Positions 50,086 to 58,517 of a DNA stretch of 64,000 nucleotides are shown here, in pieces. The stretch spans positions 124,001 to 188,000 of the forward strand of contig JAEWLC010000053.1 of assembly GCA_023393475.1 (NCBI GenBank), in the 5' to 3' direction. The notes under the pieces are model-generated. The model saw only the letters and a program-made list of their open reading frames with translations. It did not search any database and was not told where the DNA came from. The stretch is from Pseudomonadota bacterium. GTDB taxonomy: Bacteria > Pseudomonadota > Alphaproteobacteria > Rhizobiales > Devosiaceae. The first letter of the stretch is position 1; each line of letters opens with the position of its first letter. The translations under genes and the position numbers were made by a program.

Positions 50086-50151
50086 TTACACTGGGTGTAT
50101 GTGGGCAATCTACTTGCTGCGGGACGGGGCGCGTCAACAGAGGGTAGAAAC

Positions 50152-51552
50152 ATGTCTGATCTGGCACTATCGTCGTCTACATCCGGTTTTGGGCTTGATC
50201 CGGAATTTGCGGCAACGCTGGCCCTGGTACTCGCCGATTGCCGCGCTGCCGGCTACGAATTTCGCGTTTCGCAGGGCCTGCGTACGCCCCAGACGCAGGC
50301 GGATTACTATTGCCGGTGGGAGAAGCGCTCGCCTGAGGACATCGACGCCAAGGCCACCGAGCTCGAGAGCAAGGGCGCGCCGTGGATCGCCGGATTGCTC
50401 CGGGCACGTCGCAAGATCAAGCGCCAGAAGGCCTGGCTGACGAATGCGATGCCGGGCGCCGGATGGCACCAGTGGGGCCTCGCCGCCGATTGCTACTGCT
50501 ACCGCAACGGCAAGATGGTCGAGAGCGGCGACGACCCCTGCTACGCCTTCTACGCCAACGCGGCGACGAAGCGCGGGCTGCGCGCCGGCCTCTACTTCTC
50601 TAGCCCCGATGCCGGCCACGTCCAGGGCCCGCAGGATTCCGGAGCATCCAACGTCTATACCTGGTCCAAGATCGACGCCGTCATGCGCGAGCGGTTCGGC
50701 GAAAAGCCCGCCATCCTCGAACCGACGACACCAAAAACCTTTGCCAACGGCGCCGCGCACGACGAAGTCACCTTCGAAGTCGTGGTCGAGGCAGCGGCGG
50801 CAAAGGCGACCTATTCATTCTTCAAGAACGACCCCTCGCTGCAGTCGGCCCCGCTCGTTCCCTCCAAGCTGCGCAAGGCGCCGGGCAATGACCCAACCCT
50901 CAAGGCGATGGCGCAGGTCTACAATGCCACTGGCGGCCTGATCGAGGCCCTGGCGGCGCAGTTGCAGATCGATCCGGTGGCGATGCTGTCGGTGTGGCTG
51001 GTCGAAAGCAGCGGCACCGCCTTCACCCCCGGCAAGCCGATCATCCGCTTCGAGGTGCACAAGTTCTGGAAATACTGGGGCCAGAAGAACCCGGCGCTGT
51101 TCGACCGGCATTTCCGCTTCGGCGGGCACGCCGGCGTCGGCGGCAAGTCGCACGAGAACCATCAGTTCCGGCCATCGCCGACGGCGACGTGGGCAAAGTT
51201 CCACGGCAACCAGGACAAGGAATACGCGGTCCTGCGGTTCGCCGAGCAGTTGGGCGGACGCGAGGCGGCCTGCCTCTCGGCAAGCTGGGGCGGCCCACAG
51301 GTCATGGGCTTCAACTACGGCACGCTGGGCTACCCGTCAGCGACGGCCATGGCCGACGCCTTCACTGCCAGCGAGCGCTGGCACGTGCTTGGCTTTGCCG
51401 ATTTCTGCAACGCCAACAACCTGCTCGACGAGATCCGCGATAAGCAGTGGACCGCGTTCGGCACGGTCTACAACGGCAGCGCCCAGTATGGCGGCCGCAT
51501 CGATCAGAACTACACCCGCCGCACCCAGTTCCTCGCCTTGCCGCTCGGCTGA
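50152..51552 (+). CDS. two-domain peptidoglycan hydrolase: M15 peptidase plus DUF3380 muramidase
   Basis: This 466-residue protein joins two cell-wall hydrolases. Residues about 13-160 are an M15/CwlK-type peptidase with zinc ligands in GWHQWGLAADCY (His106, Asp113) and in GHVQGP (His156), and the QGLRTPQTQADYY motif. Residues about 250-466 are a DUF3380 N-acetylmuramidase with catalytic Glu285 in WLVESSG and the PIIRFEVHKFW motif. Both are typical of phage endolysins, but no phage genes or holin are near. There is no signal peptide. AGGGT precedes the ATG. It converges on gapR. Confidence 0.88.
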   Translation: MSDLALSSSTSGFGLDPEFAATLALVLADCRAAGYEFRVSQGLRTPQTQADYYCRWEKRSPEDIDAKATELESKGAPWIAGLLRARRKIKRQKAWLTNAMPGAGWHQWGLAADCYCYRNGKMVESGDDPCYAFYANAATKRGLRAGLYFSSPDAGHVQGPQDSGASNVYTWSKIDAVMRERFGEKPAILEPTTPKTFANGAAHDEVTFEVVVEAAAAKATYSFFKNDPSLQSAPLVPSKLRKAPGNDPTLKAMAQVYNATGGLIEALAAQLQIDPVAMLSVWLVESSGTAFTPGKPIIRFEVHKFWKYWGQKNPALFDRHFRFGGHAGVGGKSHENHQFRPSPTATWAKFHGNQDKEYAVLRFAEQLGGREAACLSASWGGPQVMGFNYGTLGYPSATAMADAFTASERWHVLGFADFCNANNLLDEIRDKQWTAFGTVYNGSAQYGGRIDQNYTRRTQFLALPLG

Positions 51553-51561
51553 TCGCCAGCA

Positions 51562-51595
51562 CAAAGCAAAAAGGGCCGCCCCTGCCGGGCGGCCC
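51562..51595 (-). terminator. rho-independent terminator after gapR (bidirectional)
   Basis: Hairpin GGGCCGCCC-GGCAG-GGGCGGCCC, read on the minus strand (51595-51573), is followed by TTTTTGCTTT. In the plus direction it is followed by CATTTCTTT and can stop the endolysin-like gene. Confidence 0.85.
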
Positions 51596-51618
51596 CATTT
51601 CTTTCGCGAGGCAGTCGC

Positions 51619-51891
51619 CTACTCGTCTTCGCTCGGCGCCGCCGCCATGCCGAGAGCGGTGAGGTAGAGCTCGAGCAGGGCTTCCTGCTCCATGCGCTCG
51701 GCATGGTCCTGCTTGCGGATCGACACGATCTTGCGCAGCACCTTGGTGTCGAAGCCGTTGCCCTTGGCCTCGGCATAGACTTCCTTGATATCACCGGCGA
51801 TTGCCGCCTTTTCCTCTTCGAGCCGTTCGATGCGCTCGATGAAGGCCTTGATCTGGTCCTGGGCGACGCTATCGGGGGAGACGGTGGCCAT
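51619..51891 (-). CDS. gapR: DUF2312 nucleoid protein GapR
   Basis: This 90-residue helical protein matches DUF2312, the GapR family that forms clamp-like oligomers around overtwisted DNA ahead of moving polymerases and supports replication in Caulobacter. The conserved core is DQIKAFIERIERLEEEKAAI, then DIKEVYAEAKGNGFD and RKIVSIRKQD. GAGG lies 8 bases before the ATG. A single-gene unit with its own terminator. Confidence 0.93.
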   Translation of the reverse strand: MATVSPDSVAQDQIKAFIERIERLEEEKAAIAGDIKEVYAEAKGNGFDTKVLRKIVSIRKQDHAERMEQEALLELYLTALGMAAAPSEDE

Positions 51892-52094
51892 AATGGTATT
51901 CCTCTTCGTTTCGGCCCCCGTTCAACCCGTTTGGGAGCGGCTGTTCAAGCCGATTTGACTCCTATCCACACCGCGTCCGCCGACTGGTCCCGTATTTCCG
52001 CCAAAACCCTTCGATAGCGGTTGACAGCGGGCGGAGCGCTAAGCACAACACACCGCGCTGCAAACGATTTCAGGCTCCGAACCCGGAAGGTCCA

Positions 52095-52733
52095 TTGCGC
52101 TACATCCTGGCTATCGCAGGCGTGTTTGCCGCGGCGCTCGTGGCCGTGGCCATCTGGGCTGTGCTGCCGCGCACCGACAGCCTGCAGCAGGGCGCCGTGG
52201 CGCAGGAGCAGCCGCCCGCTGCCAATGCCGCGGCGGACGATACCGGCCAAGGCAGCTTCCGCGTCTGCAACGAGACCGCCAACAAGATCTCCGTCGCCTT
52301 CGGCTACCGTGCCGACAAGGGCTGGCAGTCGGAAGGCTGGTGGGTGGCCGAGCCGAACAACTGCGTCACCATCTACCGCGGCAACCTCGAGGCGCGCCGC
52401 TACTACTACCTCTATGCCGCCGACGACGTGAGCGGCGGCTTCTGGGACGGCAGCGTGTTCATGTGCACGCGCGACGAGACCTTCACCATCTTTGGTGTCG
52501 AGGACTGCCTGGCGCGCGGCTACGAACGCACCGGCTTCTTCGAGGTCGACACTCACAACCGCTCCGACTGGACCCTGCAGCTGACCGAAGGTGAAGTGGT
52601 CAGCGGCGAAACCGGGGCCAACGACGCAGTTCCGCTCGAGGGCGACTTGCCCTCGGATACCGAGATCCCGGCCGATGGCAGCGATGCGCCGGCAGATGAC
52701 ACTTCCACTGACGAAGGTGCAGATACTCAATGA
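52095..52733 (+). CDS. DUF1036 membrane-anchored protein
   Basis: This 212-residue protein has one N-terminal hydrophobic helix (residues 3-23), a Gln/Ala/Pro linker, a DUF1036 domain (about 52-160, with four Cys including FRVCNET and FMCTRDE) and an acidic low-complexity tail (about 175-212). The start is TTG with AAGG upstream. Its TGA overlaps the pyk ATG (ATGA), and DUF1036-pyk coupling is common in this order. Function unknown; the domain should face the periplasm. Confidence 0.86.
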   Translation: MRYILAIAGVFAAALVAVAIWAVLPRTDSLQQGAVAQEQPPAANAAADDTGQGSFRVCNETANKISVAFGYRADKGWQSEGWWVAEPNNCVTIYRGNLEARRYYYLYAADDVSGGFWDGSVFMCTRDETFTIFGVEDCLARGYERTGFFEVDTHNRSDWTLQLTEGEVVSGETGANDAVPLEGDLPSDTEIPADGSDAPADDTSTDEGADTQ

Positions 52734-54166
52734 GACGCATGAGACGCGTAAAGATCGTTGCCACCCTGGGCCCGGCCTCCAACGATGAGGCCACGATCGA
52801 GAAGCTGGCGCGGGCTGGTGCGGACGTGTTCCGCATCAACATGAGCCACGCCAGCCACGAACTGTTGAAGCAGACGGTCGGCTTCATTCGCAACGTCGAG
52901 GCCCGGCTGCATCATCCGCTCGGCATCCTCGTCGACCTGCAGGGCCCCAAGCTGCGCGTGGGCAATTTCCCCGAAGGCGCCGTCCAGCTCGTGTCCGGCG
53001 CCAAGTTCACGCTCGACAGCTCAGATACGCCGGGCACCGTCGACCGCGTCTTCCTGCCCCATCCGGAAATCCTCGAGTCCGTCTCGGTCGGTGACCGCCT
53101 GCTTCTCGACGACGGCAAGCTCCAGCTCCGCGCCACCAAGGTCGGCGGCGGCCAGGTCGAGACCGAGGTCATCTACGGCGGCAAGCTCAGCGACAAGAAG
53201 GGCGTCAGCCTTCCCGACACGCTGCTGCCGATGGGCGCGCTGACCGAGAAGGATCACGCCGACCTGCTCAAGGGCCTCGAAGCCGAAGCCGACTGGATCG
53301 CCGTCAGCTTCGTGCAGCGCCCCGAGGACATCATCGACATCCGCAAGGTGGTCCAGGGCCGTGCCGGCGTCATGGCGAAGATCGAGAAACCCCAGGCCGT
53401 CGAACGCCTCGAGGAGATCATCAAGCTCTGCGACGCCTTCATGGTGGCGCGCGGCGATCTAGGCGTCGAAATGCCCCTCGAGCAGGTCCCGGGCCTCCAG
53501 AAGCGCATGATCCGTATCGCTCGCCGTTACGGCAAGCCCGTCGTGGTCGCGACCCAGATGCTCGAATCGATGATCACCTCGCCGGTCCCGACCCGCGCCG
53601 AAGTCTCGGACGTCTCGATCGCCGTATTCGAAGGCGCCGATGCCGTCATGCTCTCGGCCGAAAGCGCCTCGGGCCAGTACCCGGTAGAAGCCGTGTCGAT
53701 GATGAACAAGGTGGCCGTCGCCGTCGAAGGCGATTCCAACTACCGCGGCATCATCCGCGCCCAGTCGGCCGAACCCGAGGCGACCGCCGCCGACGCCATC
53801 TCGGCGGCCACGCGCCAGGTCGCCGAGACGCTCGATCTCGCCGCGATCGTCACCTACACCTCGTCCGGCTCGACTGCCATCCGCGCCGCCCGCGAGCGGC
53901 CGAGCAAGCCGATTCTCGCCCTGTCGCCGAACCTCAGGACGGTGCGCCGCCTCTCGGTGGTCTGGGGCGTCCACTGCGTCGAGAGCCCCGATGCCGTGAA
54001 CCTCGAGGACATGGTCGACCGCGCCTGCGTGATCTCCTACCAGGAGGGCCTCGCCCGCCCCGGCGACCGCATCGCCATCACCGCCGGCATCCCGCTCGGC
54101 ACTCCGGGCGCGACCAACATGCTGCGCATCGCCTTCGTCCGCCAGGACGGCGCCGGCTCGTCGTAA
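52730..54166 (+). CDS. pyk: pyruvate kinase
   Basis: This 478-residue glycolytic enzyme makes pyruvate and ATP from phosphoenolpyruvate. Motifs include KIVATLGPASNDEATIEKL, FRINMSHASH, the active-site AKIEKPQAVERL, and MLSAESASGQYPVEAV in place of the commoner SAETA. The start ATG at 52730 overlaps the DUF1036 stop; a second ATG at 52739 repeats the same nine bases (ATGAGACGC). Regulation by coupled translation is likely. Confidence 0.97.
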   Translation: MRRMRRVKIVATLGPASNDEATIEKLARAGADVFRINMSHASHELLKQTVGFIRNVEARLHHPLGILVDLQGPKLRVGNFPEGAVQLVSGAKFTLDSSDTPGTVDRVFLPHPEILESVSVGDRLLLDDGKLQLRATKVGGGQVETEVIYGGKLSDKKGVSLPDTLLPMGALTEKDHADLLKGLEAEADWIAVSFVQRPEDIIDIRKVVQGRAGVMAKIEKPQAVERLEEIIKLCDAFMVARGDLGVEMPLEQVPGLQKRMIRIARRYGKPVVVATQMLESMITSPVPTRAEVSDVSIAVFEGADAVMLSAESASGQYPVEAVSMMNKVAVAVEGDSNYRGIIRAQSAEPEATAADAISAATRQVAETLDLAAIVTYTSSGSTAIRAARERPSKPILALSPNLRTVRRLSVVWGVHCVESPDAVNLEDMVDRACVISYQEGLARPGDRIAITAGIPLGTPGATNMLRIAFVRQDGAGSS

Positions 54167-54191
54167 GCGCCCGAAAACCTGCTATCAATTC

Positions 54192-54226
54192 CGGCCTCCC
54201 CGTCCACGGGGAGGCCGTTACTCATT
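54192..54226 (+). terminator. candidate terminator after pyk
   Basis: The strong hairpin CGGCCTCCCC-GTCCAC-GGGGAGGCCG (54192-54217) has only a weak T tail (TTACTCATTT) and ends 23 bases before the dipeptidase start. Confidence 0.5.
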
Positions 54227-54239
54227 TGAGAGAAGATCG

Positions 54240-55643
54240 ATGACCACCAAGCTCGAAGCCGCCCAAGCCCTTCAGAAAGCATTGGCCCACGCCGACGCGC
54301 ATATCGACGACAGCGTCGAGCGCCTGAAGACGCTGGTGGCCATCAAGTCGATCTCGACCGATCCTGCCTATGCCGGCGAAGTCCGGCGCGCCGCCGACTG
54401 GGTAGCCGCCGAACTCGATGGGCTCGGCTTTTCCGCCTCCGTGCGCCCCACCGCCGGCCATCCCGTGGTCGTCGCCCATGCCGGCGACACCGGCCCGCAC
54501 GTGCTGTTCTACGCCCACTATGACGTGCAGCCCGTCGATCCGCTGAGCCTCTGGCACACCGATCCCTTCACCGCCACGCTGGTCAAGGGCGAGGATGGCG
54601 AGACCCGCATCGTCGGCCGCGGCACTTCCGACGACAAGGGCCAGCTGCTGACCTTCGTCGAAGCCTGCCGGGCCTGGAAGGCCGTCAACGGCGACCTCCC
54701 GCTCAAGGTGACCGTGGTATCCGAAGGCGAGGAAGAGTCTGGTGGCAAGAACCTCCCGCCCTTCCTCGAAGCCAACAAGGCCGAGCTCGGCGTCGCCGAC
54801 ATTGCGCTGGTCTGCGACACGGACCTCTGGAACCGCGACACCCCGGCCATCGTCACCTCACTGCGCGGTCTCGTCGGCGAGGAAGTCGAGATCACCTGCG
54901 CCAGCCATGACCTCCACTCGGGCATGTACGGCAACGCCGCGCGCAACCCGATCCAGGTGCTGGCCGACATCATCGCGAGCCTGCGCAATCCCGATGGCAG
55001 CGTCGCCGTCGAGGGCTTCTACGACGACGTCGCCGAGCTGCCCGCCGAGATCGCCGCGCAGTGGAAGCGCCTGCCCTACGACGAGGCCGCGTTCATGGCG
55101 GGCGCCGGCCTCACCACGCCGGCGGGCGAAAAGGGCCGCTCCGTGCTCGAGCAGACCCGCTCGCGCCCGACCTGTGAGATCAACGGCATCACCGGCGGCT
55201 ATACCGGCGACGGCTTCAAGACCGTGATCCCGGCCAAGGCCAGCGCCAAGATTTCCTTCCGCCTCGTCCCGGGCATGGATCCGGTGAAGATTCGCGCCGC
55301 CTTCCGCAAGCATGTGCGCGATCGCCTGCCCCCAGATGCCACCGCAACCTTCAGCGAGCACGGCGGCAGCCCTGCCGTCTCCGTCCCGACCGACGGCGCC
55401 TACCTCCGCCGCGCCGCCGCCGCCCTCAAGGACGAGTGGGGACAGGAAGCGGCCCTCATAGGCTCGGGTGGCTCGATCCCCGTCGCCGGCGACTTCAAGC
55501 GCATCCTCGGGCTCGATACCCTGCTGATCGGCTTCGCCCTCGACGACGATCGCATCCACTCGCCCAACGAGAAGTACGACCTCCGCAGCTACCACAAGGG
55601 CATCCGCTCCTGGCTGCGCATCATCGCCGCTCTCGCGGAGTAA
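54240..55643 (+). CDS. M20 family dipeptidase
   Basis: This 467-residue metallopeptidase is of the M20/M25 type (carnosinase-like). The two-zinc site is visible as YAHYDVQPVDP, GRGTSDDKGQLL and SEGEEESGGKNL, with later ligands in CDTDLWNRDTP and, near the C-terminus, DDRIHSPNEKYD. A dimerisation domain lies at about 220-340. It hydrolyses dipeptides or acylated amino acids in the cytoplasm. A purine-rich site (GAGAGAAG) precedes the ATG. Confidence 0.94.
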   Translation: MTTKLEAAQALQKALAHADAHIDDSVERLKTLVAIKSISTDPAYAGEVRRAADWVAAELDGLGFSASVRPTAGHPVVVAHAGDTGPHVLFYAHYDVQPVDPLSLWHTDPFTATLVKGEDGETRIVGRGTSDDKGQLLTFVEACRAWKAVNGDLPLKVTVVSEGEEESGGKNLPPFLEANKAELGVADIALVCDTDLWNRDTPAIVTSLRGLVGEEVEITCASHDLHSGMYGNAARNPIQVLADIIASLRNPDGSVAVEGFYDDVAELPAEIAAQWKRLPYDEAAFMAGAGLTTPAGEKGRSVLEQTRSRPTCEINGITGGYTGDGFKTVIPAKASAKISFRLVPGMDPVKIRAAFRKHVRDRLPPDATATFSEHGGSPAVSVPTDGAYLRRAAAALKDEWGQEAALIGSGGSIPVAGDFKRILGLDTLLIGFALDDDRIHSPNEKYDLRSYHKGIRSWLRIIAALAE

Positions 55644-55701
55644 GCCTCGACCGGTGGCCCCTGCTTAACCGCAGGGGGCGCCGGCACCAACCAACCCCCA
55701 A

Positions 55702-55730
55702 ACGCGAAAAGGCCCGCCGAAGCGGGCCTT
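55702..55730 (-). terminator. rho-independent terminator after rpmJ
   Basis: On the minus strand the hairpin AAGGCCCGC-TTCG-GCGGGCCTT (55730-55709) is followed by TTCGCGTTT. Confidence 0.8.
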
Positions 55731-55756
55731 TACAGCTAGCACTCGTGAGCAGCAGC

Positions 55757-55882
55757 TCAGCCCTGGCGGGCCTTGTAGCGCTTGTCCACCTTGTTGATGA
55801 TGTACACGCGGCCGCGGCGGCGCACGAGCTTGTTGGCGCGATGGCGACCCATCAGAGCCTTGAGCGAATTGGTGACTTTCAT
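55757..55882 (-). CDS. rpmJ: 50S ribosomal protein L36
   Basis: This 41-residue gene encodes MKVTNSLKALMGRHRANKLV and continues RRRGRVYIINKVDKRYKARQG. That is the Cys-less (zinc-independent) alphaproteobacterial form of L36, in keeping with the Cys-less L31 elsewhere in the window. It stands alone with a terminator behind it. Confidence 0.95.
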   Translation of the reverse strand: MKVTNSLKALMGRHRANKLVRRRGRVYIINKVDKRYKARQG

Positions 55883-56038
55883 TCCAAACCTCGGAACCGA
55901 AATAAAAAGAGGCGCGCCGCGCCCTTCGAATTGCGGCTGTTCCTAAGGGCAAAAACCCCCACTGTCAACGGCTTCTCGTGGCTTTTCCGAGGGTCGAGAT
56001 TAACTGCCCGGCAATCTGGCCGGGCGCAACATCGAAGG

Positions 56039-56524
56039 ATGCGGAAGCCTGGCCTTACCAAGCTCGATCTCCTCGTCGTCGATCCGTCCCCCCACATGGG
56101 GTCGCTGGTCGGCCAGATGCTGCGTCACCTCCGGGTGCACCACGTCGATGAAGTGCAGGATTCCGACGCCGCCACGGCGATGCTGCAGTCGCACCGCTAC
56201 GGCGCCGTCCTGCTCAACGACCTGCTGCAGCCGCTGGACGGCGTGAGCCTCGTGCGGGCGCTGCGCCTCGCACCCGAAGGACTGAACCGCGATACGCCGG
56301 TCATCATGATGTCGTCCGAGCCCAGCGCTTCCGGCATCGCCGAAGCCCGCGACGCCGGCGTCACCGAGTTCCTCCGCAAGCCCTTTGCCACCCAGGACAT
56401 CCAGACAAGGCTGACTTCGGTCCTCACCTCGCCGCGCGCCTTCATCGAGGCCGCGGCCTATGCCGGGCCGGATCGGCGGCGCAAGCGTTCGCCCCGCCGC
56501 GGAACAGAGCGCCGCGGCGACTGA
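56039..56524 (+). CDS. single-domain response regulator
   Basis: This 161-residue protein has a receiver domain at about residues 8-130: LDLLVVDPSPHMGSLVGQML at the first strand, phospho-acceptor Asp in LLNDLLQPLDG (four before Pro, as usual), and Lys in FLRKPFATQD. The acidic pocket has one Asp where two are common. The C-terminus is strongly basic (PDRRRKRSPRRGTERRGD) and no output domain follows. The ATG at 56039 has no good ribosome site. No kinase gene is near, so its partner is unknown. Confidence 0.82.
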   Translation: MRKPGLTKLDLLVVDPSPHMGSLVGQMLRHLRVHHVDEVQDSDAATAMLQSHRYGAVLLNDLLQPLDGVSLVRALRLAPEGLNRDTPVIMMSSEPSASGIAEARDAGVTEFLRKPFATQDIQTRLTSVLTSPRAFIEAAAYAGPDRRRKRSPRRGTERRGD

Positions 56525-56525
56525 T

Positions 56526-57533
56526 CTAGGGGCCGGGGGCGAGGTCGATTTCCTGCCAGCGGATGCACGCGACGCGCCTGCCATTAGGCAGGGTGTCGAG
56601 CGGCGGGACCTTCTCGGCGCAGCGCGGCTGCGCGAAGCGGCAGCGCGTCCGGAATGTGCAGCCCGAGGGCTGGTTGATCGGCGAGGGGATTTCACCCACC
56701 AGCCCATCGATCGAGCGTTGCCGCGCCCGCTTGGGGTCCGGGATCGGCACGGCCGTCAGCAGCGCCCGCGTATAGGGGTGCTTGGGGTCCTCGTAGAGAT
56801 CGTCGCCATCGGCAAGTTCGACGATGCGGCCGAGATAGAGCACGAGGATGCGATCCGAGACATGCCGCACCACCGAGAGGTTGTGCGAGATGAAGATCAG
56901 CGTCAGCCCCAGCCGCTCCTTCAGTTCGGAGAGCAGGTTCAGGATCTGCGCCTGGATCGAGACGTCGAGCGCCGAGACCGGCTCGTCGCAGACGATCAGC
57001 TTGGGCTCGCTGATCAGCGCCCGGGCAATGCCGATGCGCTGCGCCTGCCCGCCCGAGAACTCGTGCGGATAGCGGTTGATCATCTCGGGCAGCAGCCCGA
57101 CGGCCTCCATCGTCTTGATCACCCGCTCGCGTCGGCCCTTGGCGTCGATCTCGGGCATCAGCGTGCGCAGCGGGTCGGCGATGATCTCGCCCACCGTCAT
57201 GCGCGGATTGAGCGAGGCCAGCGGGTCCTGGAAGATGATCTGCAGGTCGCGGCGCTTCTTGCGCATCTCCGCTTCCGGCAGGTTCGAAATGTCCTGCCCG
57301 AGCCACAGCACCTTGCCCTCGTCGGGTGACAGAAGTTGCAGGATGCAGCGGCCGAGCGTCGACTTGCCGCAACCCGACTCGCCCACGATGCCGAGCGTTT
57401 CACCGCGCTTCACGGTGAAGCTGATGTCCTGCAAGGCCCGCAATTGCAGGGGCTTCGAGAACAGCCCCGCCGAGATGGAGAAGTTCTTCGAGAGGTTTTC
57501 GACCTTCAGCAGGTCCTGGGTGCGGTCGAGCAT
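56526..57533 (-). CDS. oppF: oligopeptide/dipeptide ABC transporter ATPase (OppF/DppF type)
   Basis: This 335-residue ATPase has Walker A GESGCGKSTLG, the Q-loop FQDPLASLNPRMT, signature FSGGQAQRIGIARAL, Walker B LIVCDEPVSALD and the C-terminal Cys-rich oligopeptide-transport domain (SGCTFRTRCRFAQPRC) with an Fe-S-type cysteine pattern. The ATG at 57533 overlaps the oppD-type stop (TAATG). It is the last gene of an oppABCDF operon. Confidence 0.94.
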   Translation of the reverse strand: MLDRTQDLLKVENLSKNFSISAGLFSKPLQLRALQDISFTVKRGETLGIVGESGCGKSTLGRCILQLLSPDEGKVLWLGQDISNLPEAEMRKKRRDLQIIFQDPLASLNPRMTVGEIIADPLRTLMPEIDAKGRRERVIKTMEAVGLLPEMINRYPHEFSGGQAQRIGIARALISEPKLIVCDEPVSALDVSIQAQILNLLSELKERLGLTLIFISHNLSVVRHVSDRILVLYLGRIVELADGDDLYEDPKHPYTRALLTAVPIPDPKRARQRSIDGLVGEIPSPINQPSGCTFRTRCRFAQPRCAEKVPPLDTLPNGRRVACIRWQEIDLAPGP

Positions 57534-58516
57534 TACGCGACCTCCTCGTATTTGAGTTCGCCCTGGTACCAGCAGGCCCTCTCGCGCACATCCTCGACGG
57601 GAAGCAGCGGCGGCCGCTCCTCGAAACACCGGTCGAAGCGGAAGGCGCAGCGCGGATGGAAGGCGCAGCCGCGCGGCAGGTGCTCGAGGCTAGGCGGCAG
57701 GCCCTGGATCGGATCGAGGCGCGCGGCGCGCTTGTCGACATTGGGCGTCGAGTGCAGCAGCCCCCGCGTGTAGGGGTGGCGCGGATCATAGAACAGCGTG
57801 TCGGTCGGGCCCTTCTCGACGCAGCGCCCTCCATACATGACCATCATCCGGTCGGCGATGCCCGCCACCACGCCGAGGTCGTGGGTGATCAGCACCATCG
57901 CGGTGCCGAAGTCGCGCGTCAGGCTCTTGAACAGGTCGAGCATCTGCGCCTGCACCGTGACGTCGAGCGCCGTGGTCGGCTCGTCGGCGATCAGCACCTT
58001 GGGCTGGCATAGCAGCGCCATGGCGATCATCACGCGCTGCCGCATGCCGCCCGAGAGCTCGTGCGGATAGGCATTGGCGCGCTTCGCCGGCTCCGGGATG
58101 CCGACACGCTCGAGCATCTCGATGACGGCGCGATTGGCCTTGTCCTGCTCGAAGCCGCGATGGCGCACCAGCACTTCGGAGAGCTGGGTGCGGACCCTGA
58201 GGCTGGGGTTCAGCGAGGTCATCGGATCCTGGAAGATCATCGCGATGTCCTTGCCGCGATGCCGGTCCAGCGCGGAGGGACCAAGCCCGAGCAGGTTCAC
58301 GTCGCCCAGCATGGCGCGGCCGGTGGCGCGGCCGTTCTTGGCGAGCAGCCCCATGATCGAAAGGAACGCCTGGCTCTTGCCCGACCCGCTTTCGCCGACG
58401 ACGGCGAGCGTTTCGCCCTCGCCGAGGGTGAAATCGAGATCGGAGACCGCTTTGACCTCAGAATCGTGGAGCTGGAAGGTGACGTCGAGATCGTCGACGA
58501 CGAGGACATCGGCCAT
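57533..58516 (-). CDS. oppD: oligopeptide/dipeptide ABC transporter ATPase (OppD/DppD type)
   Basis: This 327-residue ATPase has Walker A GESGSGKSQAFLS, signature LSGGMRQRVMIAMAL, Walker B VLIADEPTTALD and the same C-terminal motif (PRGCAFHPRCAF). It pairs with OppF as the second nucleotide-binding subunit of the importer. The ATG at 58516 lies just after the permease stop (58518). Confidence 0.94.
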   Translation of the reverse strand: MADVLVVDDLDVTFQLHDSEVKAVSDLDFTLGEGETLAVVGESGSGKSQAFLSIMGLLAKNGRATGRAMLGDVNLLGLGPSALDRHRGKDIAMIFQDPMTSLNPSLRVRTQLSEVLVRHRGFEQDKANRAVIEMLERVGIPEPAKRANAYPHELSGGMRQRVMIAMALLCQPKVLIADEPTTALDVTVQAQMLDLFKSLTRDFGTAMVLITHDLGVVAGIADRMMVMYGGRCVEKGPTDTLFYDPRHPYTRGLLHSTPNVDKRAARLDPIQGLPPSLEHLPRGCAFHPRCAFRFDRCFEERPPLLPVEDVRERACWYQGELKYEEVA

Positions 58517-58517
58517 C

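Noticed and set aside
50075..50089. CtrA site at the endolysin-like gene
   Set aside because: TTAA-N7-TTAC has one mismatch and overlaps a palindrome that explains the sequence as well; kept only as a remark, not as a CtrA call.
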